A DNA stretch of 64,000 nucleotides from Alcanivoracaceae bacterium (GTDB lineage Bacteria; Pseudomonadota; Gammaproteobacteria; Xanthomonadales; Marinicellaceae), in contig JADGEI010000001.1 in NCBI GenBank assembly GCA_016744455.1, positions 518,884-582,883 of the forward strand, in the 5' to 3' direction. The position numbers and the translations under genes were made by a program. The notes under the pieces are model-generated. The model saw only the letters and a program-made list of their open reading frames with translations, was not told the origin of the DNA and did no database searches. Each line of letters opens with the position of its first letter. The first letter of the stretch is position 1. Positions 1-9,702 of this stretch are shown in pieces.

Positions 1-62
1 AATAGCAGTGTTTTCAAGTTAAAATAATTTATTTTCAGTAGATTTGTAATTTTTAATCTAAA

Positions 63-863
63 TTACCATTTAGGTTTTTTCTTATCCAAAAACGCTTTTA
101 ACCCTTTTTGCCCTTCTACACTAACACGAACTGAGGCAATGACTTGAGTGGTATATTGATCCAACTTTTTTTGTTGTGGAATAGTACGGGCTACAACAGA
201 TTGAACTAGCTTCTTACTAATTAATTTCGCACTAGGTCCTGTTGATAATAAAAATTTAATTTGCGTGGCTATTAATTCATCTAACTGGTTCAAAGGGCAA
301 ATTTCAGATAAAAGCCCCATTTCATAACCTTTCTGTGCTGTAAAGATTTCGCCAGTTAAAAAATATCGGCGGCTATGGCGTGCAGAAATTGCATCAACAA
401 CATAAGGAGAGATAACAGCAGGGACCAAACCCAGTTTGGCTTCAGTCAAACCAAATTTTGCTTGATCATTAGCTATAACAATATCACAACAAGAAATTAA
501 ACCAACACCGCCTCCTAGTGCCAATCCTTGTACTCGTGCTATAACCGTTTTGCTACAAAAATTAATGGCTCGCATTAGTGCTGCAAGTTTTAACGAATCT
601 TCTTGGTTTTCTGCTTGCGTGGATTGCACCATTGACTTCATCCATTTTATATCAGCTCCTGCAGAAAATGACTCGCCTTCACTTTGTAACAAAATAATTA
701 ACGTATCAGAATTTTTATCAAGGGCTTCAAATGCTGTTGTGAGTTCATTAATCATCTCAGCATTGAATGCATTGTGTACATCAGATCGAGCCATGGTAAC
801 TGAGGTAACACCTTTTCTATCGGTATTGACTTTGATGGTATTATACATGGAAAAATTTTTCAT
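63..863 (-). CDS. enoyl-CoA hydratase/isomerase (crotonase) family protein
   Basis: Crotonase motifs in ORF (SAGADIKWM, ALGGGVGL, FGLTEAKLGLVPA). Confidence 0.9.
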   Translation of the reverse strand: MKNFSMYNTIKVNTDRKGVTSVTMARSDVHNAFNAEMINELTTAFEALDKNSDTLIILLQSEGESFSAGADIKWMKSMVQSTQAENQEDSLKLAALMRAINFCSKTVIARVQGLALGGGVGLISCCDIVIANDQAKFGLTEAKLGLVPAVISPYVVDAISARHSRRYFLTGEIFTAQKGYEMGLLSEICPLNQLDELIATQIKFLLSTGPSAKLISKKLVQSVVARTIPQQKKLDQYTTQVIASVRVSVEGQKGLKAFLDKKKPKW

Positions 864-876
864 AAAGGCCTCTCTA

Positions 877-1962
877 TTAAGCGACAGATTTTGGATAGGA
901 ACCTAGGATTTTGAACTGAGTAGTTACTCGTTGCATCAGTCTTAATGCTTTGGCTAAGTTTTTATCTTCATTATGCCCGTCAACATCAATATAAAAGACA
1001 TAGTCCCATTTTCCTATTTTTGATGGGCGTGATTCGATACGTGTCATTGTGATACCACACTCATGCAATGGTTTTAATATGTTGAATAAAGCACCTGATT
1101 GCTCTTTTGCTGCCACCAATAAAGAAGTTTTGTCCTCTCCACTCGCCACGAGTAATTGTTTACCAATGACTAAAAATCGTGTGGAATTATCACTACGATC
1201 TTCAATTTCTTTATGTAATAGGGTTAACCCATACATGTGTGCGGCGCTTTCGCCTGCAATAGCTGCACAACTTTCAGAATATTGAGCGCGTTTCGCAGCT
1301 TCAGCGTTTGAACTTACGGCAATGCATTCAGCATGAGGCATATTCTCTTTTAACCATGTTCTACACTGTGCTAGAGATTGTCGATGAGAGAATACTGTTA
1401 CAATTTCATCTAAACTTTTGTTTTTGCTCATTAAATTATGATGAATAGGCAAGTCTAACTCGCCACATATTTTTAATGGAGAAGTAATGAACATATCTAG
1501 TGTATTGTTCACTGCACCTTCAGTCGAGTTTTCAACTGGCACCATGCCAAAGTCAGCAATTCCAGCCTCAACTTCGGCAAAAACATGATCAATACTAGTC
1601 ACTGGCATCGCTGAAACTGAGTGGCCAAAGTATTTATAAGTAGCCATTTCCGAAAATGTTCCAGCTGGCCCCAAATAAGCGATGTTCAATGGTTTTTGTT
1701 GAGCAAGGCAAGCTGACATGATTTCACGAAACAAACGTACTAGTGTTTCATCTTTAAGCGGGCCGTCGTTACGTTGTTTTACTGCACGTAAAACTTGAGC
1801 TTCACGTTCAGGTCGGTAAAAGGCACCACCTGATTTAGACTCTGCTTTGGTTTTAGCTACAGATGAGGCTATTTCTGCTCTTTGTGAAATTAGTTCTTGA
1901 ATTGATGAATCAATTGAGTCAATTTTATCTCGTAATTTTGATAGGTCAAGTTTGTTATCCAT
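877..1962 (-). CDS. pheA: bifunctional chorismate mutase / prephenate dehydratase (P-protein)
   Basis: N-terminal chorismate mutase, PDT motif YLGPAGTFSE, ESRPSK ACT motif; start taken as MDNKLDL inside the 1974 ORF. Confidence 0.93.
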   Translation of the reverse strand: MDNKLDLSKLRDKIDSIDSSIQELISQRAEIASSVAKTKAESKSGGAFYRPEREAQVLRAVKQRNDGPLKDETLVRLFREIMSACLAQQKPLNIAYLGPAGTFSEMATYKYFGHSVSAMPVTSIDHVFAEVEAGIADFGMVPVENSTEGAVNNTLDMFITSPLKICGELDLPIHHNLMSKNKSLDEIVTVFSHRQSLAQCRTWLKENMPHAECIAVSSNAEAAKRAQYSESCAAIAGESAAHMYGLTLLHKEIEDRSDNSTRFLVIGKQLLVASGEDKTSLLVAAKEQSGALFNILKPLHECGITMTRIESRPSKIGKWDYVFYIDVDGHNEDKNLAKALRLMQRVTTQFKILGSYPKSVA

Positions 1963-3052
1963 ACTGCTTCTCAAATGCCATCATAAAGTCGATTAGTGCA
2001 TTGACTCCACTGATAGGCATGGCATTATATAAACTAGCACGCATGCCACCTACAGCACGGTGACCCTTTATGGCTTTTAAGCCCGCTGCATCTGCTTGTT
2101 GAACAAATTCATCGTTCAAATTTTCATCAGCTAATAAAAAAGTAACGCTTACATTGGAGCGATTTTCAATACTAACATTGTTGCTATAAAAATGACTAGA
2201 ATCTATATAATCATATAATTTTTCTGCTTTCTTTCTATTCCTTATTGAAATAGCTTCTAGGCCACCCGTATTTTTCATCCAATGCAAAACAAGGTTCATA
2301 ACATACCATGGGAAAGTAGGAGGTGTATTCCATAAAGAGTCATGTTTTGAATAGGTTCGATAATCCATCATTAAGGGTAAATTATCAGGAATAATGCTTA
2401 ACATGGATTTTTTGATGATAACAATATTAATACCTGCAATACCTAGGTTTTTTTGTGCACTAGCATAGATTAGACTGTATTTACTGACATCAATAGCTTT
2501 TGTCATTAAATCAGAAGTCATGTCACAGAACAGTGGTACTCCATTCGTTTCAGGAACTTCGTGCCACTGTACACCTTCTAATGTTTCATTGCTGGTATAG
2601 TGAAAATAATCGGCACTACTATCTAACTGAGACATGTCAAACTCAGGAATGCGAGTATAAATTTCATTTTGAACATATGGAACTAATGGCCGAGCATTAC
2701 AAAATTTTTGGGCTTCAATAATGGCAGATTTCCCCCAGTGTCCATGGACAAAATACATGGCTTTACCTGTCAGGCTAGAGAAACTCATCGGCATCATTGA
2801 ATACTGAAGTCTTGCACCACCTGGTGTTAACAGTACATGGTAATCATCAGGAATATTTAGTATTTCACGAATCAATTCATCGGTTTCCTTAACTAGCTTT
2901 CTAAACAAGGGACCACGATGAGAAACTTCCATGACGGAACTCCCTGATCCTCGCCAATTTGGTATGTCATCAATTATTTGTTGTTTAACTGAATCAGGCA
3001 ACATGGCAGGCCCAGGTGAAAAGTTGTATATTTTTTTATCAGAAATTGTCAT
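1955..3052 (-). CDS. serC: 3-phosphoserine/phosphohydroxythreonine aminotransferase
   Basis: NFSPGPAMLP start, YASAQKNLGIAG PLP lysine motif; overlaps pheA start. Confidence 0.95.
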   Translation of the reverse strand: MTISDKKIYNFSPGPAMLPDSVKQQIIDDIPNWRGSGSSVMEVSHRGPLFRKLVKETDELIREILNIPDDYHVLLTPGGARLQYSMMPMSFSSLTGKAMYFVHGHWGKSAIIEAQKFCNARPLVPYVQNEIYTRIPEFDMSQLDSSADYFHYTSNETLEGVQWHEVPETNGVPLFCDMTSDLMTKAIDVSKYSLIYASAQKNLGIAGINIVIIKKSMLSIIPDNLPLMMDYRTYSKHDSLWNTPPTFPWYVMNLVLHWMKNTGGLEAISIRNRKKAEKLYDYIDSSHFYSNNVSIENRSNVSVTFLLADENLNDEFVQQADAAGLKAIKGHRAVGGMRASLYNAMPISGVNALIDFMMAFEKQYG

Positions 3053-3066
3053 AATGTTATAAAATT

Positions 3067-4071
3067 GTGAGAACTTACGTTACTAATTCTGTTCAAATGA
3101 ACATATTAATTTTGGATAATAACATGAAATTTAAAAATAGCCTTAAAGAGAATGAAGTCACAGATGAAAAACTTTATAAATCACGTCGTAATTTTATCAA
3201 ATCAGCGTCAATTATAACAACAAGTGCTTTGCTTGGACAATCAACTGCAAACGCTTTTGAAATTGGACAACATGAAAGTATTAGTAAGTACAACATAAAA
3301 AACGAGGATATTACAGCAAAAAAATATGCTGCAAACTACAATAATTTTTATGAATTTAGTACCAAGAAGGAAACTCCTGCACATTTGGCTCACACGTTGA
3401 TGCCAAGCCCATGGAAGGTGGAAATTGCAGGCCATGTCAAAAATAAAGGTATATTTGATTTGGAAGATATACTAAATAAACAACAACTTGAAGAAAGAAT
3501 CTATCGTTTTAGGTGTGTAGAGGCATGGTCAATGGTCATTCCTTGGTTAGGTTTTCGCTTGTCTGATTTAATAAAACAATTTGAGCCAACATCCAAGGCA
3601 AAATACGTGTATTTTGAAACGCTTCAAGATACTGAGCAGATGCCAGGCCAAAATCGCCGTACTATACCTTGGCCTTATCGTGAAGGATTAAGAATGGATG
3701 AGGCGATGAATGAGCTTACTTTTATGGCAGTTGGTATGTATGGTGAGAAATTACCAAATCAAAATGGTGCACCATTGCGTTTGGTTGTTCCATGGAAATA
3801 TGGTTTTAAAAACATTAAATCAATTGTAAAAATTCATTTTGTAGATAAACAACCGGTAAATTCTTGGCAACAAATAGCTCGTAGTGAATATGGTTTTTAT
3901 GCAAATGTTAATCCTAAAGTTGATCACCCAAGGTGGTCACAAGCAAGCGAACGCCGAATAGGCGGAGGTTTTTCACTCTTCAATCCAAGAATTGATACCT
4001 TAATGTATAATGGTTATGGTGATTATGTCGGTGACCTGTATAAAGATTTAGATTTGCGGAAATATTTTTAA
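3067..4071 (+). CDS. msrP: protein-methionine-sulfoxide reductase catalytic subunit MsrP (YedY-type molybdoenzyme)
   Basis: Tat-type SRRNFIK signal, FRCVEAWSMVIPWLGF and LVVPWKYGFKNIKSIV motifs; true start may be the ATG at 3124. Confidence 0.9.
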   Translation: MRTYVTNSVQMNILILDNNMKFKNSLKENEVTDEKLYKSRRNFIKSASIITTSALLGQSTANAFEIGQHESISKYNIKNEDITAKKYAANYNNFYEFSTKKETPAHLAHTLMPSPWKVEIAGHVKNKGIFDLEDILNKQQLEERIYRFRCVEAWSMVIPWLGFRLSDLIKQFEPTSKAKYVYFETLQDTEQMPGQNRRTIPWPYREGLRMDEAMNELTFMAVGMYGEKLPNQNGAPLRLVVPWKYGFKNIKSIVKIHFVDKQPVNSWQQIARSEYGFYANVNPKVDHPRWSQASERRIGGGFSLFNPRIDTLMYNGYGDYVGDLYKDLDLRKYF

Positions 4072-4116
4072 TTTTAGAATTCATTGCACAAGCTCATGGG
4101 AACATGTAAAAAGTTA

Positions 4117-4141
4117 CTGCACTCATTAGAATGAGTCGCAG
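4117..4141. terminator. hairpin between convergent msrP and fadJ-like gene, possible bidirectional terminator
   Basis: CTGC+ACTCATT-AG-AATGAGT+c+GCAG stem; no strong T-run. Confidence 0.35.
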
Positions 4142-4180
4142 CAACAATTTGATTTGAAGATTACATGATTAACTGTATGT

Positions 4181-6295
4181 TTATTCGAAAACCATATCAT
4201 TTTTAGCATGTTTGATTAAAATATCAGCAGGTGTAAATCTTACTCCGAAACGGCTTTCTAAATCATTTAATTTATCTAAAATGGTGCTGGCACCTTGGGT
4301 GTTAATGTAACTAAATGGGCCACCAGTAAATGGAGGGAAACCTAAGCCTAATATTGCAGCTAAATCTCCGTCACTGGCAGATGATATAATGCCTTCTTGT
4401 AAACACAGCAGGGCTTCATTAACCATAGATAAGCCAATTTGATTTTGAACTTTTTCTTTATCCAGTTCTTTGCGTTCTTCACCGCCGAAATATTTGTATA
4501 TGCCTGTATTGACGGTTTTACGCCCTTTTTTTGGGTAATTGTAAAATCCTTTATTTGCTTTACGCCCCAATAATTTAGCATCGGATAATCTTTGTACGCT
4601 ATCATCCTCTTCAATCCCGCGATCACGGAACATTTCACCTAAATCACCTCGGGCAATATGAGCTGCAACATCTATACCTACCTCATCGAGTAATGATAAG
4701 GGACCAACTGGAAATCCCCAATCTTTCATAGCGTTATCAATGCATTCTATCGAAGCCCCTTGTTTTAATACTTGAATGGCCTCATGAGTTAAGGCAGATA
4801 GTATTCTTGTCGTATAGAAACCTGGGCCATCTTTAACAATTACGACAGTTTTTCCTTGATCTAGTCCTACATTAGTTGCAATCGCTTTCGCTCTTGCAGA
4901 CGTTTTGTCTGTAATAATGATTTCCAATAATGGCATCTTAGGTACAGGAGAAAAATAATGCATTCCCACTACGTTTTCGGGGTTTTTTGTATTGGCAGCG
5001 ATATCAGCAACTGGTAAAGATGAAGTGTTGGTGGCAAATATAGTGTTGTTTGCACAGGTGTTTTCGACACCTGATAAAATCTTTTGTTTTAAATCAATGT
5101 CTTCGAATACAGCTTCTATAACTAAATCAACTTCTTTCATGTCCGTTTCTTTAACTGTAGTTGTGATCTTTGACATTAATGTGTCACGCTCAACATGTCC
5201 CATGGCTTTGCGTTTAACTAATCGATTAAAGTCGTACCAAATGGTTTTAAGGGCTTTTCCTAAACCTTCTAAATTTATGTCTTTAAGAATTACATCATAG
5301 CCTGCTTTAATTGAAACTTCTGTGATTCCTGCTCCCATAAATCCTGCACCAATCATAGCAATAGTATCTACCTGGTGTGTTTTTGCATCGGACCTTAATT
5401 TTTTGTTATCTTGCATAGCTAAAAATAAGCCAATTAAGTTTTGACACGCAGGTGTTCCATGTAAAAAACCAAATCCCGCTGATTCTGCTTCCAATCCTGC
5501 TGCAAACCCATTATCCAACCCAATTTCCACACAATCAAGGATTTTTAGTGGAGCAGGGTAGTTGCCACGAGTTTTACGAGTGACTGTTTCACGAGCTTTT
5601 TTCAATACAAGGTTCCTGCCTATAGATGTATTTAGAGCCTTATCAAGTATACTTTTTTTGCGAAGTTTTTTCTTTATGCCACCATTCGTTATTGCTTGTG
5701 TAGCTACTTTGATCGCTGCTTGTAAAAGACCTTCTTTATGTATTAGTTCATCGACTAATCCAATTTTCTTAGCTTTGAATGGATAAACGTTTTTCCCTGT
5801 AAGTAACATATCTAAGGCGTTTCGCAACCCTACATATTTGACACTTCTTTGTGTACCACCTCCACCAGGTAGTAAACCTAGCTTAATTTCGGGAAATCCA
5901 AATACGGTTTTCTTGTCAACGCTTGCTATACGGTAATGACAAGCTAAAGCAAACTCTAATCCACCACCAAGTGTTGCGCCGTTTATTGCAGCAATAACGG
6001 GTTTTGATAAATTTGCTAAACGGTTCAACAGTTTGTTTCCACCTCTTGAAAGTTCTTCAGCTTCTTCGCTACTTTTCATTTCCATAAAGGCTTTTATATC
6101 TGCTCCTGCAACCCAGCAATCTTTTTTCTTGCTGTAAAGAATGGCCGCATTTATACCTTTATCTTCTTCAATGGTGTCTAATAAACCTTTGAAATCATCT
6201 AACATACTTGCAGATAAAACATTTACTGGGGATTTTGGCTGATCTAAATATATGATTGCAATGCCATCTTGTTTTTCAATTGTAAAATAGGCCAT
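4181..6295 (-). CDS. fadJ: fatty acid oxidation complex alpha subunit (enoyl-CoA hydratase/3-hydroxyacyl-CoA dehydrogenase), FadJ-like
   Basis: N-terminal crotonase, internal Rossmann IGAGFMGAGI, HYFSPVPKMPLLEII. Confidence 0.9.
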   Translation of the reverse strand: MAYFTIEKQDGIAIIYLDQPKSPVNVLSASMLDDFKGLLDTIEEDKGINAAILYSKKKDCWVAGADIKAFMEMKSSEEAEELSRGGNKLLNRLANLSKPVIAAINGATLGGGLEFALACHYRIASVDKKTVFGFPEIKLGLLPGGGGTQRSVKYVGLRNALDMLLTGKNVYPFKAKKIGLVDELIHKEGLLQAAIKVATQAITNGGIKKKLRKKSILDKALNTSIGRNLVLKKARETVTRKTRGNYPAPLKILDCVEIGLDNGFAAGLEAESAGFGFLHGTPACQNLIGLFLAMQDNKKLRSDAKTHQVDTIAMIGAGFMGAGITEVSIKAGYDVILKDINLEGLGKALKTIWYDFNRLVKRKAMGHVERDTLMSKITTTVKETDMKEVDLVIEAVFEDIDLKQKILSGVENTCANNTIFATNTSSLPVADIAANTKNPENVVGMHYFSPVPKMPLLEIIITDKTSARAKAIATNVGLDQGKTVVIVKDGPGFYTTRILSALTHEAIQVLKQGASIECIDNAMKDWGFPVGPLSLLDEVGIDVAAHIARGDLGEMFRDRGIEEDDSVQRLSDAKLLGRKANKGFYNYPKKGRKTVNTGIYKYFGGEERKELDKEKVQNQIGLSMVNEALLCLQEGIISSASDGDLAAILGLGFPPFTGGPFSYINTQGASTILDKLNDLESRFGVRFTPADILIKHAKNDMVFE

Positions 6296-7698
6296 TATGA
6301 ATTCTCCTCATTAGGATTTACTTTTTTGCTTGTTTTTTTAGTTACTTTCTTTTTTGAAACCTTTTTCTTAGTCACTTTCTTCTTAGTCGTTTTAACAGAT
6401 GGGCTGTTTGAAATTTTCTTGAGTAAAATACTGCTTCCTTGCCCCCCTGCTGCACATGCTGAAATGAGGGCGTATTTACCATCACTTGCCATCAATCTTC
6501 TAGTGGCGGAAATTAATAACCTTCCACCTGTTGCACCAAATGGATGTCCTAGAGATAAAGAACCCCCTTCGGTATTAATTTTATCCATTGGAATCTCACC
6601 AAATGCATCTTTTAATCCCAAATGTTCTCTACAGAATTCTGCATCTTGCAAAGCATTTAAATTGGCAAGAACCTGTCCTGCAAAAGCTTCATGGATTTCA
6701 AATACAGATATGTCTGATAATTTTAACCCAGCTTCATTTAATAGCTTAGGGATAGTGAAGGCAGGCCCTAGTAAGAGTTCACCATCAGGATTATGTGCTG
6801 AATATTGGTAACCATAAATGACAACTTCTGGTGTGTATCCTTGTTTTTTTGCCTCATCTATGTGCATTAATAAACAAGCCGAAGCACCATCCGTCAGAGG
6901 AGATGCGTTACCAGCTGTGACTGTACCAATAGGTTTTACAAAAACTGGGCGAAGGCCTGAGAGTTTCTGTATTGAAGAGGTAGCATAAAATGTGTTATCT
7001 TGTTCCATTGGTTTAAATTCTGGAGCAACCAACATGGGGGCTACTTCATTATCAAACTTACCATCTTTCCAAGCTTGTGTAGCTAATTGATGAGAGCGTA
7101 AGGCAAATTCATCTTGTTGCATACGTGATACACCAAAACGTGCAGCTAGCCTATCAGCATCTTGCCCCATTGTTTTGCCTGTTGAAAACTCAGCAATTGC
7201 AGGTGGTACTGGGATTAAGTCTTTAAATTTAAACTGCTTAAACAAATTCCAATAATCTTTTGCACCTTTTGCGCGCTGTGCTTTCATTAAAACGGTTTTA
7301 AACTTATCTGATATTCTGACTGGTGCATCTGATGTTGATTCTACACCACCGGCTATAGCTGTTTTCATTACACCTGCTTCAATGGCTTCAACGGTATTTG
7401 TGATTGCTCGATTTGCTGATATACAAGCTTGAGTAACTGTTGAGGCTGGTATAGATAAATCATAACCTGCTCCTATCAAAGATTCTCGTGCTACATTACT
7501 CGTAGCAGCATTATGTATAACACAGCCCATGGTTACTTGTTCACATTTATCTTCCAAAATAGGATTACGTTTTTTTAGTGCCAATAAAGCTTCTCTTCCT
7601 AAATCATAGGATTTAAGTTTGGCATACGGCCCGGGTGACTTTGCAAACGGAGTTCTTACGCCATCAATAAATGCTACTTTTGCTTGTTTAAATATCAT
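6295..7698 (-). CDS. fadI: acetyl-CoA C-acyltransferase (thiolase), FadI-like, with Lys-rich C-terminal tail
   Basis: VAFIDGVRTPFAKS, GHPFGATGGR, CAAGGQG thiolase motifs; start taken as MIFKQAK within the 7710 ORF. Confidence 0.9.
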   Translation of the reverse strand: MIFKQAKVAFIDGVRTPFAKSPGPYAKLKSYDLGREALLALKKRNPILEDKCEQVTMGCVIHNAATSNVARESLIGAGYDLSIPASTVTQACISANRAITNTVEAIEAGVMKTAIAGGVESTSDAPVRISDKFKTVLMKAQRAKGAKDYWNLFKQFKFKDLIPVPPAIAEFSTGKTMGQDADRLAARFGVSRMQQDEFALRSHQLATQAWKDGKFDNEVAPMLVAPEFKPMEQDNTFYATSSIQKLSGLRPVFVKPIGTVTAGNASPLTDGASACLLMHIDEAKKQGYTPEVVIYGYQYSAHNPDGELLLGPAFTIPKLLNEAGLKLSDISVFEIHEAFAGQVLANLNALQDAEFCREHLGLKDAFGEIPMDKINTEGGSLSLGHPFGATGGRLLISATRRLMASDGKYALISACAAGGQGSSILLKKISNSPSVKTTKKKVTKKKVSKKKVTKKTSKKVNPNEENS

Positions 7699-7728
7699 GA
7701 ATGTTCTCAATTAAATATGAATCCATAC

Positions 7729-7757
7729 ATTGTTACCATACGCATGCGTATTGTCAA
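7729..7757 (-). promoter_or_regulatory. putative fadI/fadJ promoter with palindromic operator in the spacer
   Basis: Minus strand reads TTGACA-ATACGCATGCGTATGGT-AACAAT (17-nt spacer); perfect palindrome ATACGCATGCGTAT at 7738..7751. Confidence 0.7.
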
Positions 7758-7916
7758 GTGTAGAAAGTCATCAATTATGAACTACATGAATTATTTAAGA
7801 CTTTATATAAAAGAGAAATTTGAAATTAGTAAATAAAAAGAGGTGTTTTTTGCTTAAATTAGATAATTTTTTTCACATATTTCATCTACCATTTAATATT
7901 TCACAAACTTTATACT

Positions 7917-9188
7917 TTAGATTATTTTCCTGTCTCTGGATTTGTGAATTGTGACGAACAGTAAGCAAACAATCATAAAAAATAACCCATAAAAACTCAG
8001 GGTAGGGATGATTCTAATAGCAGATGCCCCGACTACACTAATAGTAATGGGGCTAGAAGTAGCATTACTGATAACATTAAATGAGCCAGTAAAATTACCA
8101 TCACTAATAGGGCTAAATTGAATAACAAAATCACAAGATTGCCCAGCTAATAGTATGACTGGTATTATTAAACAATTCCCGCTAGATATGGTAAATGGTG
8201 TGTTTGGATACGTAAATGAACTTAATACTACATCATTGTTTCCTGTATTAGTTAAGGTCACTGTTTTTGCACTAATATCACCAACAAATATAGTACCATA
8301 ATCCAATGAGTTTGAGTCAGAACTAAGAATATTGTCGGTGCAATCAACAACTAAATCAGAAACATTACTCCCATTGACTTGGCCATTTGCATTGGCAATT
8401 GTACAAGTCTGTGTTGTTGGTTGAGTCAAAACTGTTACAGCATAATTACTTAAATTATTCAAAGCAGTAGTAAATCTGAATCCACCAGTAGCATTAATGA
8501 TTAGGTTATCTGAGCCATTGTTTTGCAAAATGACCGTGTCATTCAAGCCATTTGTAATGCCAGAAATAACAGCTTGTACATTAACAGCTTGTGTTGCAAT
8601 ACCCGTATTGCCAGCTGTATCAGTAGCTGACCAGGTCACGGTATGTGAACTTACTGCAAATGGGCTTGACATATCTGCTGTTGGTGTTATAACGCCATCA
8701 ACAATGTCTACTGCTGTGGCTGTTCCTAAATTCACAACGGTTGTTGCTCCTGTGGACTCTAATACGATATCAACAGGTGGAGTAACAATAGGCGCTATGT
8801 TATCGACAATTGTAATTGTTTGTATTGCACTTCCTGTGTTTGCCGCATTATCCGTTGCTGTCCATGTTATCGTATGTGTGCCAATGGTAAAAGGCCCGCT
8901 CATATCTGGATTTACAGGAGTCACAATTCCATCCACCATATCCGTTGCAGTCGCAGAACCTAAACTCACAGCTGTAGTTGCTCCTGTGGCCTCTAGCATG
9001 ATATCATTAGGCGGAGTGACGATAGGTGCTGTGGTATCAACAATAGTGAGGGTTTGGGTGTTTGTGTTTTGATGACCATGATTATCAGTGACTATCCATG
9101 TAATGTAGTGTACACCTGGAATCAAGCCACTGGTCAAATCATTTTCTATTTTTAAGTTTACATTATCGCTATCTACATCGGTTGCCAT
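7917..9188 (-). CDS. C-terminal part of frameshifted secreted protein: HYR repeats, choice-of-anchor-D (ASPM/SPD-2/Hydin-like) domain, IPTL-CTERM-like tail
   Basis: Repeated TAPIVTPP..ATGATT..TWTATDNAANTG units; C-term IRIIPTLSFYGLFFMIVCLLFVTIHKSRDRKII. Confidence 0.8.
   Translation of the reverse strand: MATDVDSDNVNLKIENDLTSGLIPGVHYITWIVTDNHGHQNTNTQTLTIVDTTAPIVTPPNDIMLEATGATTAVSLGSATATDMVDGIVTPVNPDMSGPFTIGTHTITWTATDNAANTGSAIQTITIVDNIAPIVTPPVDIVLESTGATTVVNLGTATAVDIVDGVITPTADMSSPFAVSSHTVTWSATDTAGNTGIATQAVNVQAVISGITNGLNDTVILQNNGSDNLIINATGGFRFTTALNNLSNYAVTVLTQPTTQTCTIANANGQVNGSNVSDLVVDCTDNILSSDSNSLDYGTIFVGDISAKTVTLTNTGNNDVVLSSFTYPNTPFTISSGNCLIIPVILLAGQSCDFVIQFSPISDGNFTGSFNVISNATSSPITISVVGASAIRIIPTLSFYGLFFMIVCLLFVTIHKSRDRKII
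8590..9180 (-). repeat. tandem HYR-type domain repeats (approx. 240 bp units)
   Basis: Units around PPNDIMLEATGATTAVSLGSATATDMVDG and PPVDIVLESTGATTVVNLGTATAVDIVDG plus a diverged upstream unit. Confidence 0.7.
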
Positions 9189-9702
9189 AGCAGCACCTAA
9201 AAAGGGTAAGGTGGTTGGGCCTGTGGCTTCTACATTGATATCAGCAGGAGCGCTAATGACTGGGATATGGGCTTCAAAGGCTCCAATATCACGTATGGCA
9301 TCAGTTGAAAAACCGCGTTGATCAGTGGGGGTAGCACCTATGCCACCACCATCAAGTGCCTCGCTTCCATGTAATAATGCATGGGTAAATGTAGGTCCAC
9401 CATTGTCAGCTAATGGTCCAATAGAAGAAGCTGTTAATAGCGTGCCTGAGTTATTACAATATACGTGTGATCTAGTAGAAATATTGTTGGCACTTAATGT
9501 AAATTGAACACCATTACATTCAAATTCATTATGATTGTGAAATAGACAGTTTCTGATTGATTGTATAACATCATCATTTCTAATAGCTGCACCATGATTT
9601 GAGGAGTTGCCTGAGAAAGTACAATTTGTAATCGTTGTTATTCTCTGACTAGAATTAAAAATTGCTCCGCCGCCTCCAGCAGCTGAGTTTTCTGTGAAGG
9701 TA

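Noticed and set aside
6269-6811. 180-aa + strand ORF with hydrophobic N-terminus (FFETFFLVTFFLVV)
   Set aside because: Hydrophobic stretch is just the reverse complement of the Lys-rich thiolase tail.
8497-9072. 191-aa + strand ORF
   Set aside because: Antisense shadow of the repetitive HYR-coding region; composition mirrors the repeats and no RBS or family motif.
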